Source of the DNA: Nymphalis io
Lineage: Eukaryota; Arthropoda; Insecta; Lepidoptera; Nymphalidae
DNA length: 64,000 nt
Reading direction: 5' to 3'
Assembly (NCBI RefSeq): GCF_905147045.1
Contig: NC_065908.1
Coordinates: 6,634,001-6,698,000, forward strand
This document shows, piece after piece, positions 44,230 to 56,175 of this stretch (its first letter is position 1; each line of letters opens with the position of its first letter). The notes under the pieces are model-generated. The model did no database searches. It saw nothing but the letters and a program-made list of their open reading frames with translations, and had not been told where the DNA came from. A program made the position numbers and the translations under genes.

Positions 44230-45010
44230 AATAAAGTAAATTATACGGATATCTTATATTTACGTATTCCAAGCGATTTACTTTGCTATATTATGCACTA
44301 CAAGCAAATCTTGATTAATATACATATCATTATTTATGCACAACACTATTACGCTCAACTTATTATGGACTTTAATTTTACTTCCAATGTCAAGATAATA
44401 AAACGAAACTCATTTTTTACACGAATGCTTCAGAATGAATGAAATTCAGATCTTGGCATGCCAATAATTGAAGATCATTTTGTTTTAGTTTTACTCCTGA
44501 CATTGGAGGTTATAACTGAATCGATAGTAGCATCCTATATGTATATAGACCGTATATATATAATACATATATAATATATATATAGACCGTAAATACTCAA
44601 ACAGTTGAGATTGATGTCACTCGTGTGGTTTGGATTGTGTTAAGCTAAACCAAAGACCATGACGGTTAGCAAATATGTACTAGATTTTAAGTCTAAAATC
44701 TACATCATTATATAAGAGGCATAGATGTCTGATATTAACCAATTAAACAAAGAGATTTATACTTTAGAGGATACCTTGATTTCGTAATTAAGAGGCGTAA
44801 TATTGGTTTCACAATGTTTTACTTTTGAGGGCGTCGTGCCACCACCGTAATTGTAATCTTCATTTAGTCTATCCGTTTTGTAAAAAGTTGAAATCAGACA
44901 AATTTGTAAAACTAACTAAACAAAGAAAAAGTATAAATTATCAATTTCGATTTAATTCGAGCCAAAATAGCTTTGGTATATTTTAAAATTCCAAATTCTA
45001 TAGGCAGTAG
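44230..45010. other. Unannotated intron sequence
   Basis: AT-rich. ATATAGACCGTA is repeated at 44546 and 44580 around a TA-rich stretch. Confidence 0.5.
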
Positions 45011-45012
45011 TA

Positions 45013-45145
<133 letters not shown>

Positions 45146-45149
45146 TATT

Positions 45150-46205
45150 GTAACTCCTGCACTGTTGGCTGGTCGTCAAGATCATCACCGTAATCGAAAT
45201 GGTCACTGCTATAATTATCATTTTTCTTCAAATACAGATGAAAACAATTGAAGTAGCCTTGTTATTTTCGGATCAACGAAGTTTAAAGCTTTACGCGGAA
45301 TAGCAAAGAGAATAATACAGATAAAACCTCAAAAGATCGATTCTTTATAAAGCATGGCTTAATAGGTTTTTTCTCTTTTTGATTCCCATTCTCTAGAATC
45401 TTTTGAAGCTGAATTCACTCTGAAATAAATATACAAATATTGATATCGAAAAATTCCTTCAATACTATATTGATATTTGGAAGCAGAATGACTTAATTAA
45501 TAGTAAAGGGAGTATAATTTATACGTTTTTACTGAATACAATAAAACGTTCAGATATGATCAATTATAAAAATCATGTGTAAATGATATATGCAGTAATG
45601 TAGTTTATAAATAATTGAAGCCATCGTTTTCATTTAAAATACAAATATATCAATTCTTAAATTACTTAACACTTTTTAAACAAATATCGATTGGATTCGA
45701 TAGTCAAGCTGTTTCATTTTTAATTTTCATTTAGTTTAATTCATATTAAATGTAATATAAGTTCAATATTTAATTGGACTTACAATTCGTTACACGTTCT
45801 GTGAAAAATAAAAATGTCGTGAGGAAACCGTCGTGCTGAAATATGCGTAATGGAGCAGTAATAATGTCACCTGACCGAATTCCTATCGACCGATAGGGTG
45901 GCAAGCCGATAAAAACAGACGCAGGACAAATAGTGTTACGTGCTTTTCGGGGCATGAAAGTGTAACACTGTCCACTAATTAGGTATTTTGTCTTTTTCTC
46001 TCTATGCTGCCATTTTAATTATCAATTTACTAATAAATTCAATATAATAATGAACTAACATTAAAGGTATCGAGCTAAGATGTGCCTGTGATGAGAACAA
46101 GTGAATCTTAAGCGTCGATTGCCTAGTCAAACCCTAGATAAGCCTAGAGAAGGTTTTAGAGCTTATTGAATTATTTAATATCTTCAATATATAAACTTTA
46201 TTATC
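45150..46205. other. Unannotated intron sequence
   Basis: AT-rich, with a GC-richer patch at about 45790-45965 that matches no family recognised here. Confidence 0.45.
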
Positions 46206-46212
46206 ATCATCA

Positions 46213-46284
46213 ATCTTCTATTGAATATAAGTATATAATATAAGTATATAATATAAGTATATAATCATAAATTCAATAGAAGAT
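46213..46284. repeat. Inverted repeat enclosing three 13-base tandem units
   Basis: ATCTTCTATTGAAT (46213-46226) is the exact reverse complement of 46271-46284. The loop holds three perfect copies of ATATAAGTATATA (46225-46263). AT-rich arms and loop can form a long hairpin. Confidence 0.85.
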
Positions 46285-46512
46285 CGCTTACTCAATACTA
46301 CGATTGCCAATTCCAATACGTCTAAGGCACAGCGCTATCATGAACGACACTGAATAGATATAATCTTTGGCAAGCAATACATTCGAATGGACTCCTAATC
46401 GCTAAAGTAATTACAAAACAATTATGAATACTGCATTGCTAATGATGATGATGGATTGAATTGTGCAATAGTTTAAATTATACAGACGATTATAAGACTT
46501 ATATACGATTTA

Positions 46513-46808
46513 CCGTAACAGCCTGTGTCCCACTGCTGGGCTGAAGGCCTCCTCTCCCTTTTTGAGGAGAAGGTTTGGAGCTTATTCCACCAAGCTGCTC
46601 CAGTGCGTGTTGGTGGAATACACATGTGGCAGAATTTCAGTGAAATTAGACACATGCAGGTTTCCTCCCATGTTATCCTTTACCGTAAAGCAAGAGATAA
46701 ATTATAATCACAAATTAAGCACATGAAAATTCAGTGATGCTTGCCCGAGTTTAAACCCACGAACATCGGTTAAGATTCACGCGTTCTTACCACTGGGCCA
46801 TCTCAGCT
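46513..46808 (-). mobile_element. tRNA-derived SINE, family B, full-length
   Basis: The complete element, from the inverted 3' end (GTAACAGCCTGTGTCCCACT) to the head (CGCGTTCTTACCACTGGGCC). The B box is degraded (GAGTTTAAACCC). Confidence 0.85.
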
Positions 46809-46819
46809 TTATTTACGAT

Positions 46820-47330
46820 TATATAAGATTTGTGTGGTTTGTTTTATTCTTATTGTATGCACACACAATATTATCAAACTACTATCTCTAATTTAAAATT
46901 CATAAAAGTTTATACATTATGCTAAGTAATAAAAATCATTATCAGATAAAATAATGTTTAAAAACTTGTTAATACGTTAAAAGTAAAACAACATTAAGAC
47001 AAGTAAATAGTATAACAACCTAAGAACATCTAAGTTCTAGATATAACTAAGTGCAGAGGATTTAATTTACTAGGGACGCAAGGTTTCAGATAAACATACA
47101 TTTAATCTCAAAAGTTGCTGGTATAACCATTATAACATAAAGACTTTTATTTTTGAATTAGTATCAAAAAGACTTATATTTTATCGATCACTTTATATAA
47201 AATTCAGCCAACACGCAACGCTCAGACTATATGAAATAATATCTAAATTGGTAGTGGTTGGAATAATTTATAATTAATGAACACCGATAATTTAATAAAT
47301 TAGTATAAGTCAGTTGCACTACCAGAGATA
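46820..47330. other. Unannotated intron sequence
   Basis: AT-rich, with no feature recognised. Confidence 0.5.
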
Positions 47331-47335
47331 GTACA

Positions 47336-47562
47336 ATAACAGCCTGCGAATGTCCTACTGCTGGGCTAAGGCCTCCTACCCTTTTTCAGGAGAAGGCTTG
47401 GAGGTTATTCCAACACGCTGCTCCAATGCGAGTTGGTGGAATACAGATGTGGTAGAATTTCAGTTAAATTAGATATATGCAGGTTTCCTCGCGATGTTTG
47501 CCTTCACCGTCAAGCACGAGATGAATTATAAATACAAATTAAGCACATGAAAATTCAGTGTC
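47336..47562 (-). mobile_element. tRNA-derived SINE, family B, headless
   Basis: From AATAACAGCCTGCGAATGTC to AAGCACATGAAAATTCAGTG, then a sharp switch to the GC-rich repeat at 47565. The tRNA-derived head is replaced by that repeat. Confidence 0.8.
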
Positions 47563-47564
47563 GG

Positions 47565-47665
47565 TAAGCGAAGGCGGATAGGAGGCATGATGGCATAATA
47601 GAGCGTCATACCGTTTGCCGTTACGGCGTACGAGTCGCTTTTGTACAAGGCGTATCAATAGATAT
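47565..47665 (-). repeat. GC-rich dispersed repeat, best copy
   Basis: ATAGGAGGCATGATGGCATA, CATACCGTTTGCCGTTACGG and ACAAGGCGTATCAATAGATA. Partners at 9060 and 42540. Confidence 0.5.
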
Positions 47666-47669
47666 TTCA

Positions 47670-48339
47670 TATAAAAATACAATAATTTGAATCGTTATTT
47701 GACAAGATCACGCATGTTAGATTCTGGCAGAGGAAAAATGACATCCGTTTTCAATCCGTGGTCCTAAGAGCTGACTAAGGGATTTTTTGTAAAGCACACC
47801 TTTTAATCGCGTGTAAGCGTCTTAACCATCGATCCACCATTTAGGAACAAACCCATAAAGCATAAGCAAACATATTAATACTTATATTACAAAAAAAATC
47901 TTTATCTAAAAAACAATACTGTTTAAAAAATAAGAAGAACTTGTTATACGGCCTCTTTAACTTTATTCTATGAACTAGATTAATTAAAAGACTTATATAT
48001 ACATAAAGAACACCTACATACATACAAGAAGAAACTACAACCGTTTTCTACTTTTCAATTACGACTTGGAACTTATGTTTTTTCCAAAACAACGTTAAAT
48101 TAATATATTTATGTTTATCTGATTGAAGCCATTAGTTATATTCGAAAACGCTTCCGATTTCCACGTGCAAAGCCTTACCGGCCTTGACCGTGAGAACATT
48201 GTCAGAAGGACACGTTTCCGTTCGTTTACTTCCAAGTATTACAAACAAACAATAATTTTTCTTTTTCGAAAATTGAATTTCTTCAATACATATATTTTTT
48301 AATTTCAATAGATATACTGCTCTGATATATTATTTATCT
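47670..48339. other. Unannotated intron sequence
   Basis: AT-rich, with no feature recognised. Confidence 0.5.
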
Positions 48340-48487
48340 CTTACATTGCCAATGCGCCACCAATCTTGAGAACAAAGATATGTACTTTGTGCCTGTAGTT
48401 ACACTGACTGACTACTATTGCTGTTTGGCGGTAGAATATCTGATAAGTGGGTGGTACCTACCCAAACTAGTTTGCACAAAGTCCTAC
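48340..48487 (-). mobile_element. Family A retroposon fragment
   Basis: TACATTGCCAATGCGCCACC, TTTGTGCCTGTAGTTACACT, CGGTAGAATATCTGATAAGT and TTTGCACAAAGTCCTACT. The A-tail end is missing. Confidence 0.7.
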
Positions 48488-48766
48488 TTAAGTAAAACGA
48501 AATTTAATGCCATTGTATTAAAATTGTGTACAAAATCATGTAGACTTAATTTGTTTAATTATAAAAATAACAGTTATATATTACACAACATTCTTAATAT
48601 ATATTTTTTTACATAAAAAGTAAATCATTAGCTTGTGTAAATATGTAGTGTTAGTTTTAATGGAAAGACAATATTTGTACGATTTTATTTCAGCTCATAG
48701 CTTCAAAACTGTTTATTACTCTGAGATACAAGACAAGCCATGAAAATTGGCCACATAGTATAGTAT

Positions 48767-49060
48767 AGTAACAGCCTGTGAATGTCCCACTGCTGGGCTA
48801 AGGCCTCCTCTTCCTTTTTGACGAGAAGGTATGGAGCTTATTCCAAGACGCTGCTCCAATGCGGGATGGAATACACTTGTGGCGGAATTTCAGAGAAATT
48901 AGACACATGCAAGTTTCCTCACGATGTTTTGCTTCACCGTAAACCATGAGATGAATTATAATCACAAATTAAGCACATGAAACTTCAGTGGTTATTGCCC
49001 GGGCTTGAACACACGATCATCGGTTAAGATTCACGCGTTCTTATCACTGAGCCATCTCGA
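48767..49060 (-). mobile_element. tRNA-derived SINE, family B, full-length
   Basis: Complete from AGTAACAGCCTGTGAATGTC to TTATCACTGAGCCATCTCG, with a short deletion around GCGGGATGGAATACAC. Its left flank has tandem TAGTA. Confidence 0.85.
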
Positions 49061-49239
49061 ACACATTGTTAAAAAATATAATGTTCATTGAACTGTCAAT
49101 ATATACTGATATATTTTGTTAATCATTACAAATTATAAAATAAAAAAGCTTTTGGCCGACTAGGATGTCATGCCAACTAGGAGTTATACTGGTGTGGGTA
49201 GCGTAAACTGAAGGAGATATAATATAATGTATTACGATA

Positions 49240-49415
49240 TAAAAGCTTTTGGGATACCCTAATTCTGTCCGTTCAAAGCCGAGTCGAGTTGATTTTGAGT
49301 AAATTTTGTTTGTAGTTTTGCCACATGTATAAGCCGCAGTGGACCAGTGTAGCAAAACTTCTTCAGATCGAGCGAGGCCGTGCATGGACCAGCTTTATGA
49401 GGTTTCGCATGACCT
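49240..49415 (-). repeat. GC-richer relic of unknown origin
   Basis: An 88-codon frame on - (from 49385) reads MHGLARSEEVLLHW, then STRLGFERTELGYPK. Composition and GC content differ from the neighbours. It may be a decayed transposable-element end. No family is assigned. Confidence 0.25.
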
Positions 49416-49419
49416 TTAA

Positions 49420-50140
49420 TTCAGTCATGCAGAAATCTTATCGATAATGGCGAAATTAATAAACAATTACAAATTTCTTTATGCCTATCATAGACAATAA
49501 TATAGTCGCATGCAAGGTCGTTCATTTTCATAATCAACATATTGCTAAATAGTAACAACTTTTTAAAAACATTATTCAATTATTTCCCCTAACACCGTGT
49601 AACAAGTCATGTTTTTTTTTTATTAATTCGTCGCGGTATTTTTAAAGTCATAGCTACTTTCATGGGAATATTTTTTTATTTTTAAATGTTCAAAATATTA
49701 TAATCGTGTTAGGTATTTTATTATGCAATGACATGTTCAGGGTTTGATTTTACAACTTGTTAGATTAATGTGTACTTAGCAAACTACAAAATAGTGCAAA
49801 TACTTGCATAAAATTCTATCTAAGCTTAGTTTGTTTTTACTATGTTTTAGCATTTTATAACATACTTAAGAGTTAAGATTAACGTATAATATTCGATCAA
49901 TAACCGCTTGTCCTTTCTTTAAGATTGATCGCACCCAGAAAACGTTCAGAAATATTCAATTGTGAAAAGAATCGTTATGGAACGCTTGTGTGCTAAAGGA
50001 TATTACACAACCAATGACTTTTTAAATAATTGCACACCTTGAGAATGAAACGATCCTTCAGGTTATTTCAAATAAAAAATATATATAATTCGGCTATTGT
50101 TTTATATTACTTATAATTGTATAAGATGAAATATAAAAAA
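49420..50140. other. Unannotated intron sequence
   Basis: AT-rich, with no feature recognised. Confidence 0.5.
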
Positions 50141-50142
50141 AA

Positions 50143-50276
50143 CAGCCGAGTTTCTTTCGTCGGTTCTTCTCAGGTCTGAGGTGCTTATTTCCGAACCGGT
50201 GATAGATTTATGACAATCAATAAGTAAGTGTAACGCTTCTATATTGAATAATGATTTTTGACTTTGACTCGAACAA
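50143..50276 (+). mobile_element. LINE-type 3' end fragment with TTTGAC terminus
   Basis: GCCGAGTTTCTTTCGTCGGT, TTCTTCTCAGGTCTGAGGTG, TTTCCGAACCGGTGATAGAT and the end GATTTTTGACTTTGAC form a 3' terminus that I recognise as widespread in Lepidoptera. Confidence 0.6.
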
Positions 50277-50289
50277 AACTTGGTCAGAC

Positions 50290-51420
50290 TACTCCAATAT
50301 CACGTATATCGCATTGATATAACAACTGTGTTAAGCACACAACTCATTGTGTAAACAGTAACACTGGACGGTAGTTGTGACAAGCTGGATGGTGTTTGTG
50401 ACGATCTCGACGGTCATTGATCTCATAATTTATGATGTTAATGCTATGTTAATGTAACTGAATTAGTGTTTACTTTATGTTATTTATTTGATTATTTTTT
50501 AATTGACATTTACAGACAGACTTTATTATATTTCAAATAATCCGATACAACTTTAAACAGTTTAATTCCATATTTAAAAATAAAAAGTGATATACACACA
50601 AAATAAGAATTACGAATTTGATCTGTATCACCAAATAATATGGTTAAAATTTTAACATCACTTGTTAGTTTTTGTTATGGTTTCCTTGAAAGCTCACATT
50701 ACATTCGAAGGTAAGAGCTAACTCGTAACAAAATCTGTAGTAACACGAGCACTTAAATGACAAATTTAATATTTAAGTACAATTAACAATGCACTAAATT
50801 ATAACCCTACTTTAGAAAAAGAATAAGATAATAATAATAATTTAGTAAAAGATACGAAATTAATTTAATTGAGATAAGGAATTACATCATCAAAATGGAA
50901 ATACATAGCAGAGTCTGGACTGCGCTTAAAGCGCTTCCTGGAGCCGACAGGAGCTATTTGAACAGTGAAGCTCTTCGAGTAACGATGCTACAAACCCATA
51001 GACAATCTACAAACAATATAGAGTTTATACCTTTAGCTTCTGTTGATGCTTGCAGTGTACTATTTTTTAAAGTAGTATAGTAATAAATAAATAGCATTTA
51101 AGATAAACAGAACACGGACGCTTAGTTTGTGAAGATTAAATAAGAAGATATAAAAAATAATTTCATTAAATAGCGATTAAATGTTACCAACGTAAATTTC
51201 TTTGATTGTACCAAAATTAAAATCGAAATACACTTTGCTCTACAAGAAGTTTAAAATTGTTGTATTACAAGATTAATTAAAGTTTGCGAAACAATGATTA
51301 TACCGAGAAGTACCGACGAGAAACTTAATAATTTCTCTCTTTGATTATTCATGAATTACTTACAATTAAATCATTTGAGGTGTAAACTTGTTAATGCTAT
51401 TGTCTACATACATAGAAGAC
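50290..51420. other. Unannotated intron sequence
   Basis: AT-rich. A 61-codon frame at 50895-51080 is less AT-rich than its flanks but shows no recognisable domain. Confidence 0.45.
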
Positions 51421-51557
51421 ATAGTATATACTTAACCGGAGAGATGAGACGGCGCACCAACTATTTGACGCACTCCATTGGATCTCGATAGTTCTTTACT
51501 GGCTTCATGTGAGAAACTGGTTATCAGTTCATAGACAAAATCGCAACTATCATTTAT

Positions 51558-51798
51558 GGTATTGGTAGGCGGACTGGCAACTGGGCCACCTGATGTTAAG
51601 TGGTCACCACCGCCCATAGATATTGGCGATGTAAGAAATATTAACCATTACTTACATCACCAATGCGCTACCAATCTTGGAAACGATGCTGTTATGTCCT
51701 TTGTGCCTGAAGTTATATTAGCTCACTCACCCTTTCAGCCGGAACGCAACGATACTATGTATTGCTGTTTAGTGGTAGAACAAACCCCACTACCGAGT
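51558..51798 (-). mobile_element. Family A retroposon, old subfamily
   Basis: GGTAGGCGGACTGGCAACTG, CATCACCAATGCGCTACCAA, GAACGCAACGATACTATGTA and CACTACCGAGTA. The poly(T) end is lost. Confidence 0.75.
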
Positions 51799-52031
51799 AT
51801 AATAATCTAATAATCTCTTATAGTTGTTGTTGCTATAGATTGTCAATTAACGGTACATATGTGGTATAAGGTCTGAAAAGTTGTCTATATCTGTCTTTAA
51901 TGTGTTAACATTTTATTCATTTGTTACAAACAATAGATACGTTCAGAAATATCGCCTGACAATATTATTATCTGAAGCGACCGTTATAATAATATCTCAT
52001 TGTTAAATTGTACTAAGCGATTAGTATTTAC

Positions 52032-52320
52032 CATTTTTTATTGAATAGGTAGGCGGACGAGCAAATGGGCCTGATGGTGATGGGAAGTGGTCACCAACGC
52101 CCGTAGACATTGGCATTGTAAGAAATGTTAACCATCGCTTACGTCGCCAATGCGCCACCAACCCTGGGAACTAAGATGTTATGTCCCTTGTGTCTTTAAT
52201 TACACTGGCTCGCTCACCCTTCAAACTGGAACACAAAAATACCAAGTACTTTAGGAGTAGAATAACTGATAAGTGGGTGGTACCTACCCAGACGAACTAG
52301 CACAAAGCCCTACCACCAGT
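52032..52320 (-). mobile_element. Family A retroposon, old subfamily, full-length
   Basis: TTTTTTATTGAATAGGTAGG through to CTACCACCAGT, with small indels (GGGCCTGATGGTGATGGG). Confidence 0.8.
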
Positions 52321-52424
52321 GAAAATTGAAATAATAGTGATTTTATGAAATATAATAGCTACAATACTGCTTTCCCTTTGAACATCTAACTGTTAGCATT
52401 ATATCGCCTATAGCGCTATATCGC

Positions 52425-52620
52425 CTACAATATCCGCGGAGCCACGTGCGAACTTTATGGAAGGGGGAGCCTGGTGTGGAATGGGGGAGGTGTTGTACAT
52501 TGAAATTTATTGTTATATAGATTATAATGGTAAGAAAGATCGAGACCCGTGGCTCCTACTGGGAACACCTACCTGCAATGGCGGTCTTCGCCATGGTGAT
52601 TTTTTTAGCCGAACATTCCG
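52425..52620. repeat. GC-richer patch of unknown origin
   Basis: Contains two tandem ATATCGCCTA units around TAGCGC, then GGGGGAGCCTGGTGTGG and CTGCAATGGCGGTCTTCGCC. The composition is unlike the flanks. Possibly a decayed element. Confidence 0.25.
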
Positions 52621-52629
52621 ATAGCAATT

Positions 52630-53027
52630 TTTAATATGATAAATCGCATAACTACTTTATTTTGTTTTCATTTCTAGTAAGAGGTATTCTTACTTACTTT
52701 TAAAGTTCTCAAAAAAATATTATATCGATTGAATCTGCCGGGTCAATGACCTTTTGAGGAAAGGCGAAATTGACAATCGTAAAGGCTTGGCCGTATATCG
52801 CACGTCATAAAAACATCCTTTTCAAAGATCAATGACATGCAAACAAGAGGCAGCGACAATACAAAATTTAATCCAATAATTGTGTCAAATGCAAAGTATT
52901 TGGTATACCTGTTATAAAGCCTATAAGGCTCTATTCAAACGAAAAAAGCGCATTTATATAGCCGTGATTAAACATAATATAATAATTAAGTACATTATTT
53001 GATTTCTTCACTTGAGACATTTCTTAA
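52630..53027. other. Unannotated intron sequence
   Basis: AT-rich, with no feature recognised. Confidence 0.5.
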
Positions 53028-53260
53028 TAATAATAATAATATCCTGGGACATTTTTCACACACAGCCATCTTATCCCAAATTAAGCTTGTACAAAGCTTG
53101 TGCTATGGAAACCAAACAACTGATATACTACATATACTACTTTTCTTTTGTAAATATATACTTATATAGATAATTACACCCAGACTCAAGACAAACAGAC
53201 ATGTTCATGCACACAAATGTCTGTCCTGGGTGGGAATCGAACCCACAACCTTTGGCGTGA
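53028..53260 (-). mobile_element. tRNA-headed SINE, family D, head truncated
   Basis: Shares TAATATCCTGGGACAT, CTATGGAAACCAAACAACTG and TGTCCTGGGTGGGAATCGAA with 5255-5512. It stops inside the tRNA-like head after CCTTTGGCGTGA. Preceded by an AAT repeat, the tail. Confidence 0.75.
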
Positions 53261-53364
53261 ATATTTATTATTATCTTCTCAATAAAGTAATCTTATTTAT
53301 TATGAGATATAAATATCGTGATGGGGTAGCTAGTGTAAAAATAAATAAAAAATTTCGATAGAAT

Positions 53365-53530
53365 TTGCAAAAACTCATATAAAGTGAGCGTCTACGTCAC
53401 GAATAGAGTGAACTTTGCTAAGTTTCAAGTCAATCGGACCAATGGCTTCGGAGATCGCGTGATGAGTCAGTCAGTGCTATTTCGCTTATATATCGCTTAC
53501 CTACCTGCTTTGCGTATCTATGCATCACAC
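53365..53530 (+). repeat. Dispersed repeat with GATGAGTCAGTCAGTG
   Basis: AAGTTTCAAGTCAATCGGAC, then CGTGATGAGTCAGTCAGTGC. Familiar from lepidopteran repeats. No other copy in the window. Confidence 0.35.
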
Positions 53531-53739
53531 TGCTAGCTGCTTGGTATATTTAAAAATAATAAGTTAAGCAATTTAGAAACTTTACTATTATCCACATTCA
53601 AATCTCTCATAAATCTTATATTAAAGGTAGATGCCAAAAAATCAAGAGGGTTTGTACTGAACTTGTAACAGTTGCATCACTAGGCGGCCTGTATTCCTTC
53701 GAGCTAATAGAAAAATCATGAGTATTCCCCTACCGTAAC

Positions 53740-53866
53740 CGTAACAGCCTGTGAATGTCCCACTTCTGGGCTAAAGGCCTCCTCTCCTCTTTTTGAGGAG
53801 AAGGTTTGGAGCTTATTCATCATCGGTTAAGATTCACGCGTTCTTACCACTGGGCCATCTCGGCTT
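53740..53866 (-). mobile_element. tRNA-derived SINE, family B, large internal deletion
   Basis: The 3' end (CAGCCTGTGAATGTCCCACT through GTTTGGAGCTTATTC) joins directly to the head (CATCGGTTAAGATTCACGCG). About 170 bases of body are lost. CCATCTCGGC TTTTTT is repeated just after. Confidence 0.8.
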
Positions 53867-53899
53867 TTTTCCATCTCGGCTTTTTTTATTAGTATTCCC

Positions 53900-54225
53900 C
53901 TGGCAATATAATATTCATGTATACGTCGAAATTGGATAGTAGCTGGCTTTAAACTCATTACCGCTTTCACGTTCTCTTATTTAATGTGACAAGGACCCAA
54001 ACTCACCTGCCCACGCATCGAACATAAACCTATATCGTTTTTCTTTACATAATTCATTCTCTCACGTTTCCTATCAAATTTAGACATTTATGGTTATTGT
54101 CTTAAATTTAAAAGGGTGTTTCTATGTGCTAAAATTTGCTTATACCAATTACAGTCATATAAAGAGACATATACGATATAGATCAATTAAATTGATAATA
54201 TACAATTTAAACAAAGTTTAATTGA
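53900..54225. other. Unannotated intron sequence
   Basis: AT-rich, with no feature recognised. Confidence 0.5.
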
Positions 54226-54227
54226 GA

Positions 54228-54491
54228 GCCGAGATGGTGAGACGATCGTGGGTTCAAACCCGGGCAAGCACCACTGAATTTTCATGTGCTTAATTTGTGT
54301 TTATAATTCATCTCATGGTTTACGGCGAAGGAAAACATCGTGAGGAAACTTGCATGTGTCTAATTTCACTGAAATTCTGCCACATGTGTATTCCACCAAT
54401 CCGCATTGGAGCAGCGTGGTGAAATAAGCTCCGAACTTTCTCCTCACAGAAGAGGCCTTAGCCCTGCAGTGGGACATTCACAGACTGTTAC
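54228..54491 (+). mobile_element. tRNA-derived SINE, family B, deletion in the head
   Basis: GCCGAGATGG joins to ACGATCGTGGGTTCAAACCC, so the A-box half is shortened. The body and 3' end (CAGTGGGACATTCACAGACT) are complete. Confidence 0.82.
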
Positions 54492-54499
54492 TTTAAATT

Positions 54500-54965
54500 A
54501 AATTAGAATTAATCCTCTGAAGTTAAAGATCATATTAAATCATCGTTAATAAGTATGAAGTATATCGGAAATAGATTTCTTAAAAATATTGTCTATTATC
54601 AACTAATTAATATACAATTAAATTACATAATTTATTTAAAATAAAACGGTATTTCTTATGAAATGAATATAAATTTCGGTAGCTTATTTTGATTGTCATG
54701 TGAACGATTTGTTAAAACCGAAGCGAACGTTGAATCAACTAAACTATTAAAAAACTTATATCCAAAAAAAAGTAATTAAATGGTTATATACTTTAAAATC
54801 GTTGAATTCTTAAAAAGTTCACTCTGAGACTAATATATTAAAAACTTTGACGGAAAAGTTTATTTACATTATAACAAAGCTAAGAGATTCTACTTCACTT
54901 AAAGGCTATGCTTAGGTAAGTTGTTAAATAAGAGTTAAGTAAATAAAGTCATTTATAACCCTAAG
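54500..54965. other. Unannotated intron sequence
   Basis: AT-rich. A consensus-like donor (TTAG, GTAAGT) at 54916 has no convincing exon before it. Confidence 0.5.
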
Positions 54966-54969
54966 AATA

Positions 54970-55110
54970 TTATTACTTATATTATAAATGCAAAAGAGAG
55001 TTAGTTCGCTTATTTGTTACGCTTTTATGTCCAACTAAACAATCGATCTTTATGACATTTTTACATAGACGTTGTCATTGGTGCAGAAAAGCACATAGGG
55101 TACTGAATAT
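54970..55110 (+). repeat. Dispersed repeat related to 5094-5215
   Basis: ACTTATATTATAAATGCAAA, GTTACGCTTTTATGTCCAAC and GACATTTTTACATAGACG. Confidence 0.5.
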
Positions 55111-55149
55111 CTGCGCTTCCTCTAAACACGGGAGAAGCTGCGGCAAAGT

Positions 55150-55402
55150 ATTAACTGCCCTACTGATGAGCTAAAGCATCCTCTCTTTTTGACGCTTAGA
55201 GCTTATTTCGCTACGTTGGCTTAATGACGCCTGGCGGATACACATCTGGCAGGTTTTCATTTTAGACTATGACGCGATGATTTTCTTCACCAACGAACTC
55301 AAAATGAAGAATTAATATCAATTAAGCATAAAAAAATTCAACAGCGCCTGGTTTAGAACGTTTCAAAATTAAACTGGTCTAACCATTGGGCAATCACGGC
55401 TA
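55150..55402 (-). mobile_element. tRNA-derived SINE, family B, old copy
   Basis: ACTGCCCTACTGATGAGCTA, CTTATTTCGCTACGTTGGCT, GGATACACATCTGGCAGG and TCTAACCATTGGGCAATCAC in reverse order, strongly diverged. Confidence 0.6.
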
Positions 55403-55589
55403 ACTATATATTTGTTGTTAAAACATATATCATAAGCGCGTTTCTATAAAGCAATTAATCACATTAATTAGTAATCCAATAGAAACATGTTTCAAAAATA
55501 TCAATCGCTAAAAGCAAATGACCTATATATAACTTTTTTAACATAATTTTCAGTAAATTAAGTACTATCAAATATTCAATCGATTTTGT

Positions 55590-55834
55590 ATTTTTTTATT
55601 TCAAGTAGTGGACATCGCTGCCCATAGATGTAAAAATATTAACTATTTCTTATAACGTCAAGGCGCTACCGACCTTGGAAAGCAAAACGTTATGGCCCTT
55701 GTGCCTGTAGTTACACTAGCTCACTCACCCTTCACACCAGAACATTACAACACTGAGTATTGCTGCTTGGCGGTAGAATATCTCATGAGGATATGAGGGT
55801 GCCTACACAGATATCGCTTGCTCCTAACAAGGCC
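55590..55834 (-). mobile_element. Family A retroposon, old copy
   Basis: TGGACATCGCTGCCCATAGA, AAGGCGCTACCGACCTTGGA, CTTGTGCCTGTAGTTACACT and CGGTAGAATATCTCATGAG. It ends about 275 bases upstream of exon 3. Confidence 0.7.
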
Positions 55835-56109
55835 ATATCATAAAGAAATAATATGATTTAAATATTTAAAGCGATGAAGAAATCATCTTTCTTATTAAGC
55901 TGTTAATTGTTTTAAATTTATCAAGGCTACGACGAAAATAAAAGTATTATTATTTTATTATTAGTTTATGTTGAAATTGTTGCTTTATTTTATATAAGTT
56001 AGAATTGAATTTTCATTATATGCATATAATATATTCAATGTTTTAGTGCATGTTCTGTTCGCTTGTTCTGCTGTAATATTTTTTTAAATGCTAACATATT
56101 TTGTTTCAG

Positions 56110-56175
56110 GACGCTGAGACGGTTGAAAAACTGAACGAGTGCGGGGATTTGAGGAAAATGTTGAAACCATACAAG
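56110..56175 (+). CDS. GRXCR1: GRXCR-like protein, coding exon 3 (residues 563-584)
   Basis: A 22-codon exon between TTTGTTTCAG (ends 56109) and GTACTT (56176), in phase 0 on both sides. It encodes the last helix of the glutaredoxin fold: DAETVEKLNECGDLRKMLKPYK. The DAE after the VG of exon 2 corresponds to the glutathione-contacting G-G/C-D turn of glutaredoxins, and the asparagine-glutamate-x-glycine-x-leucine pattern is a family signature. C573 sits where serine is more usual in this family, from memory. Being a multiple of three, the exon could be skipped without breaking the frame. Confidence 0.92.
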
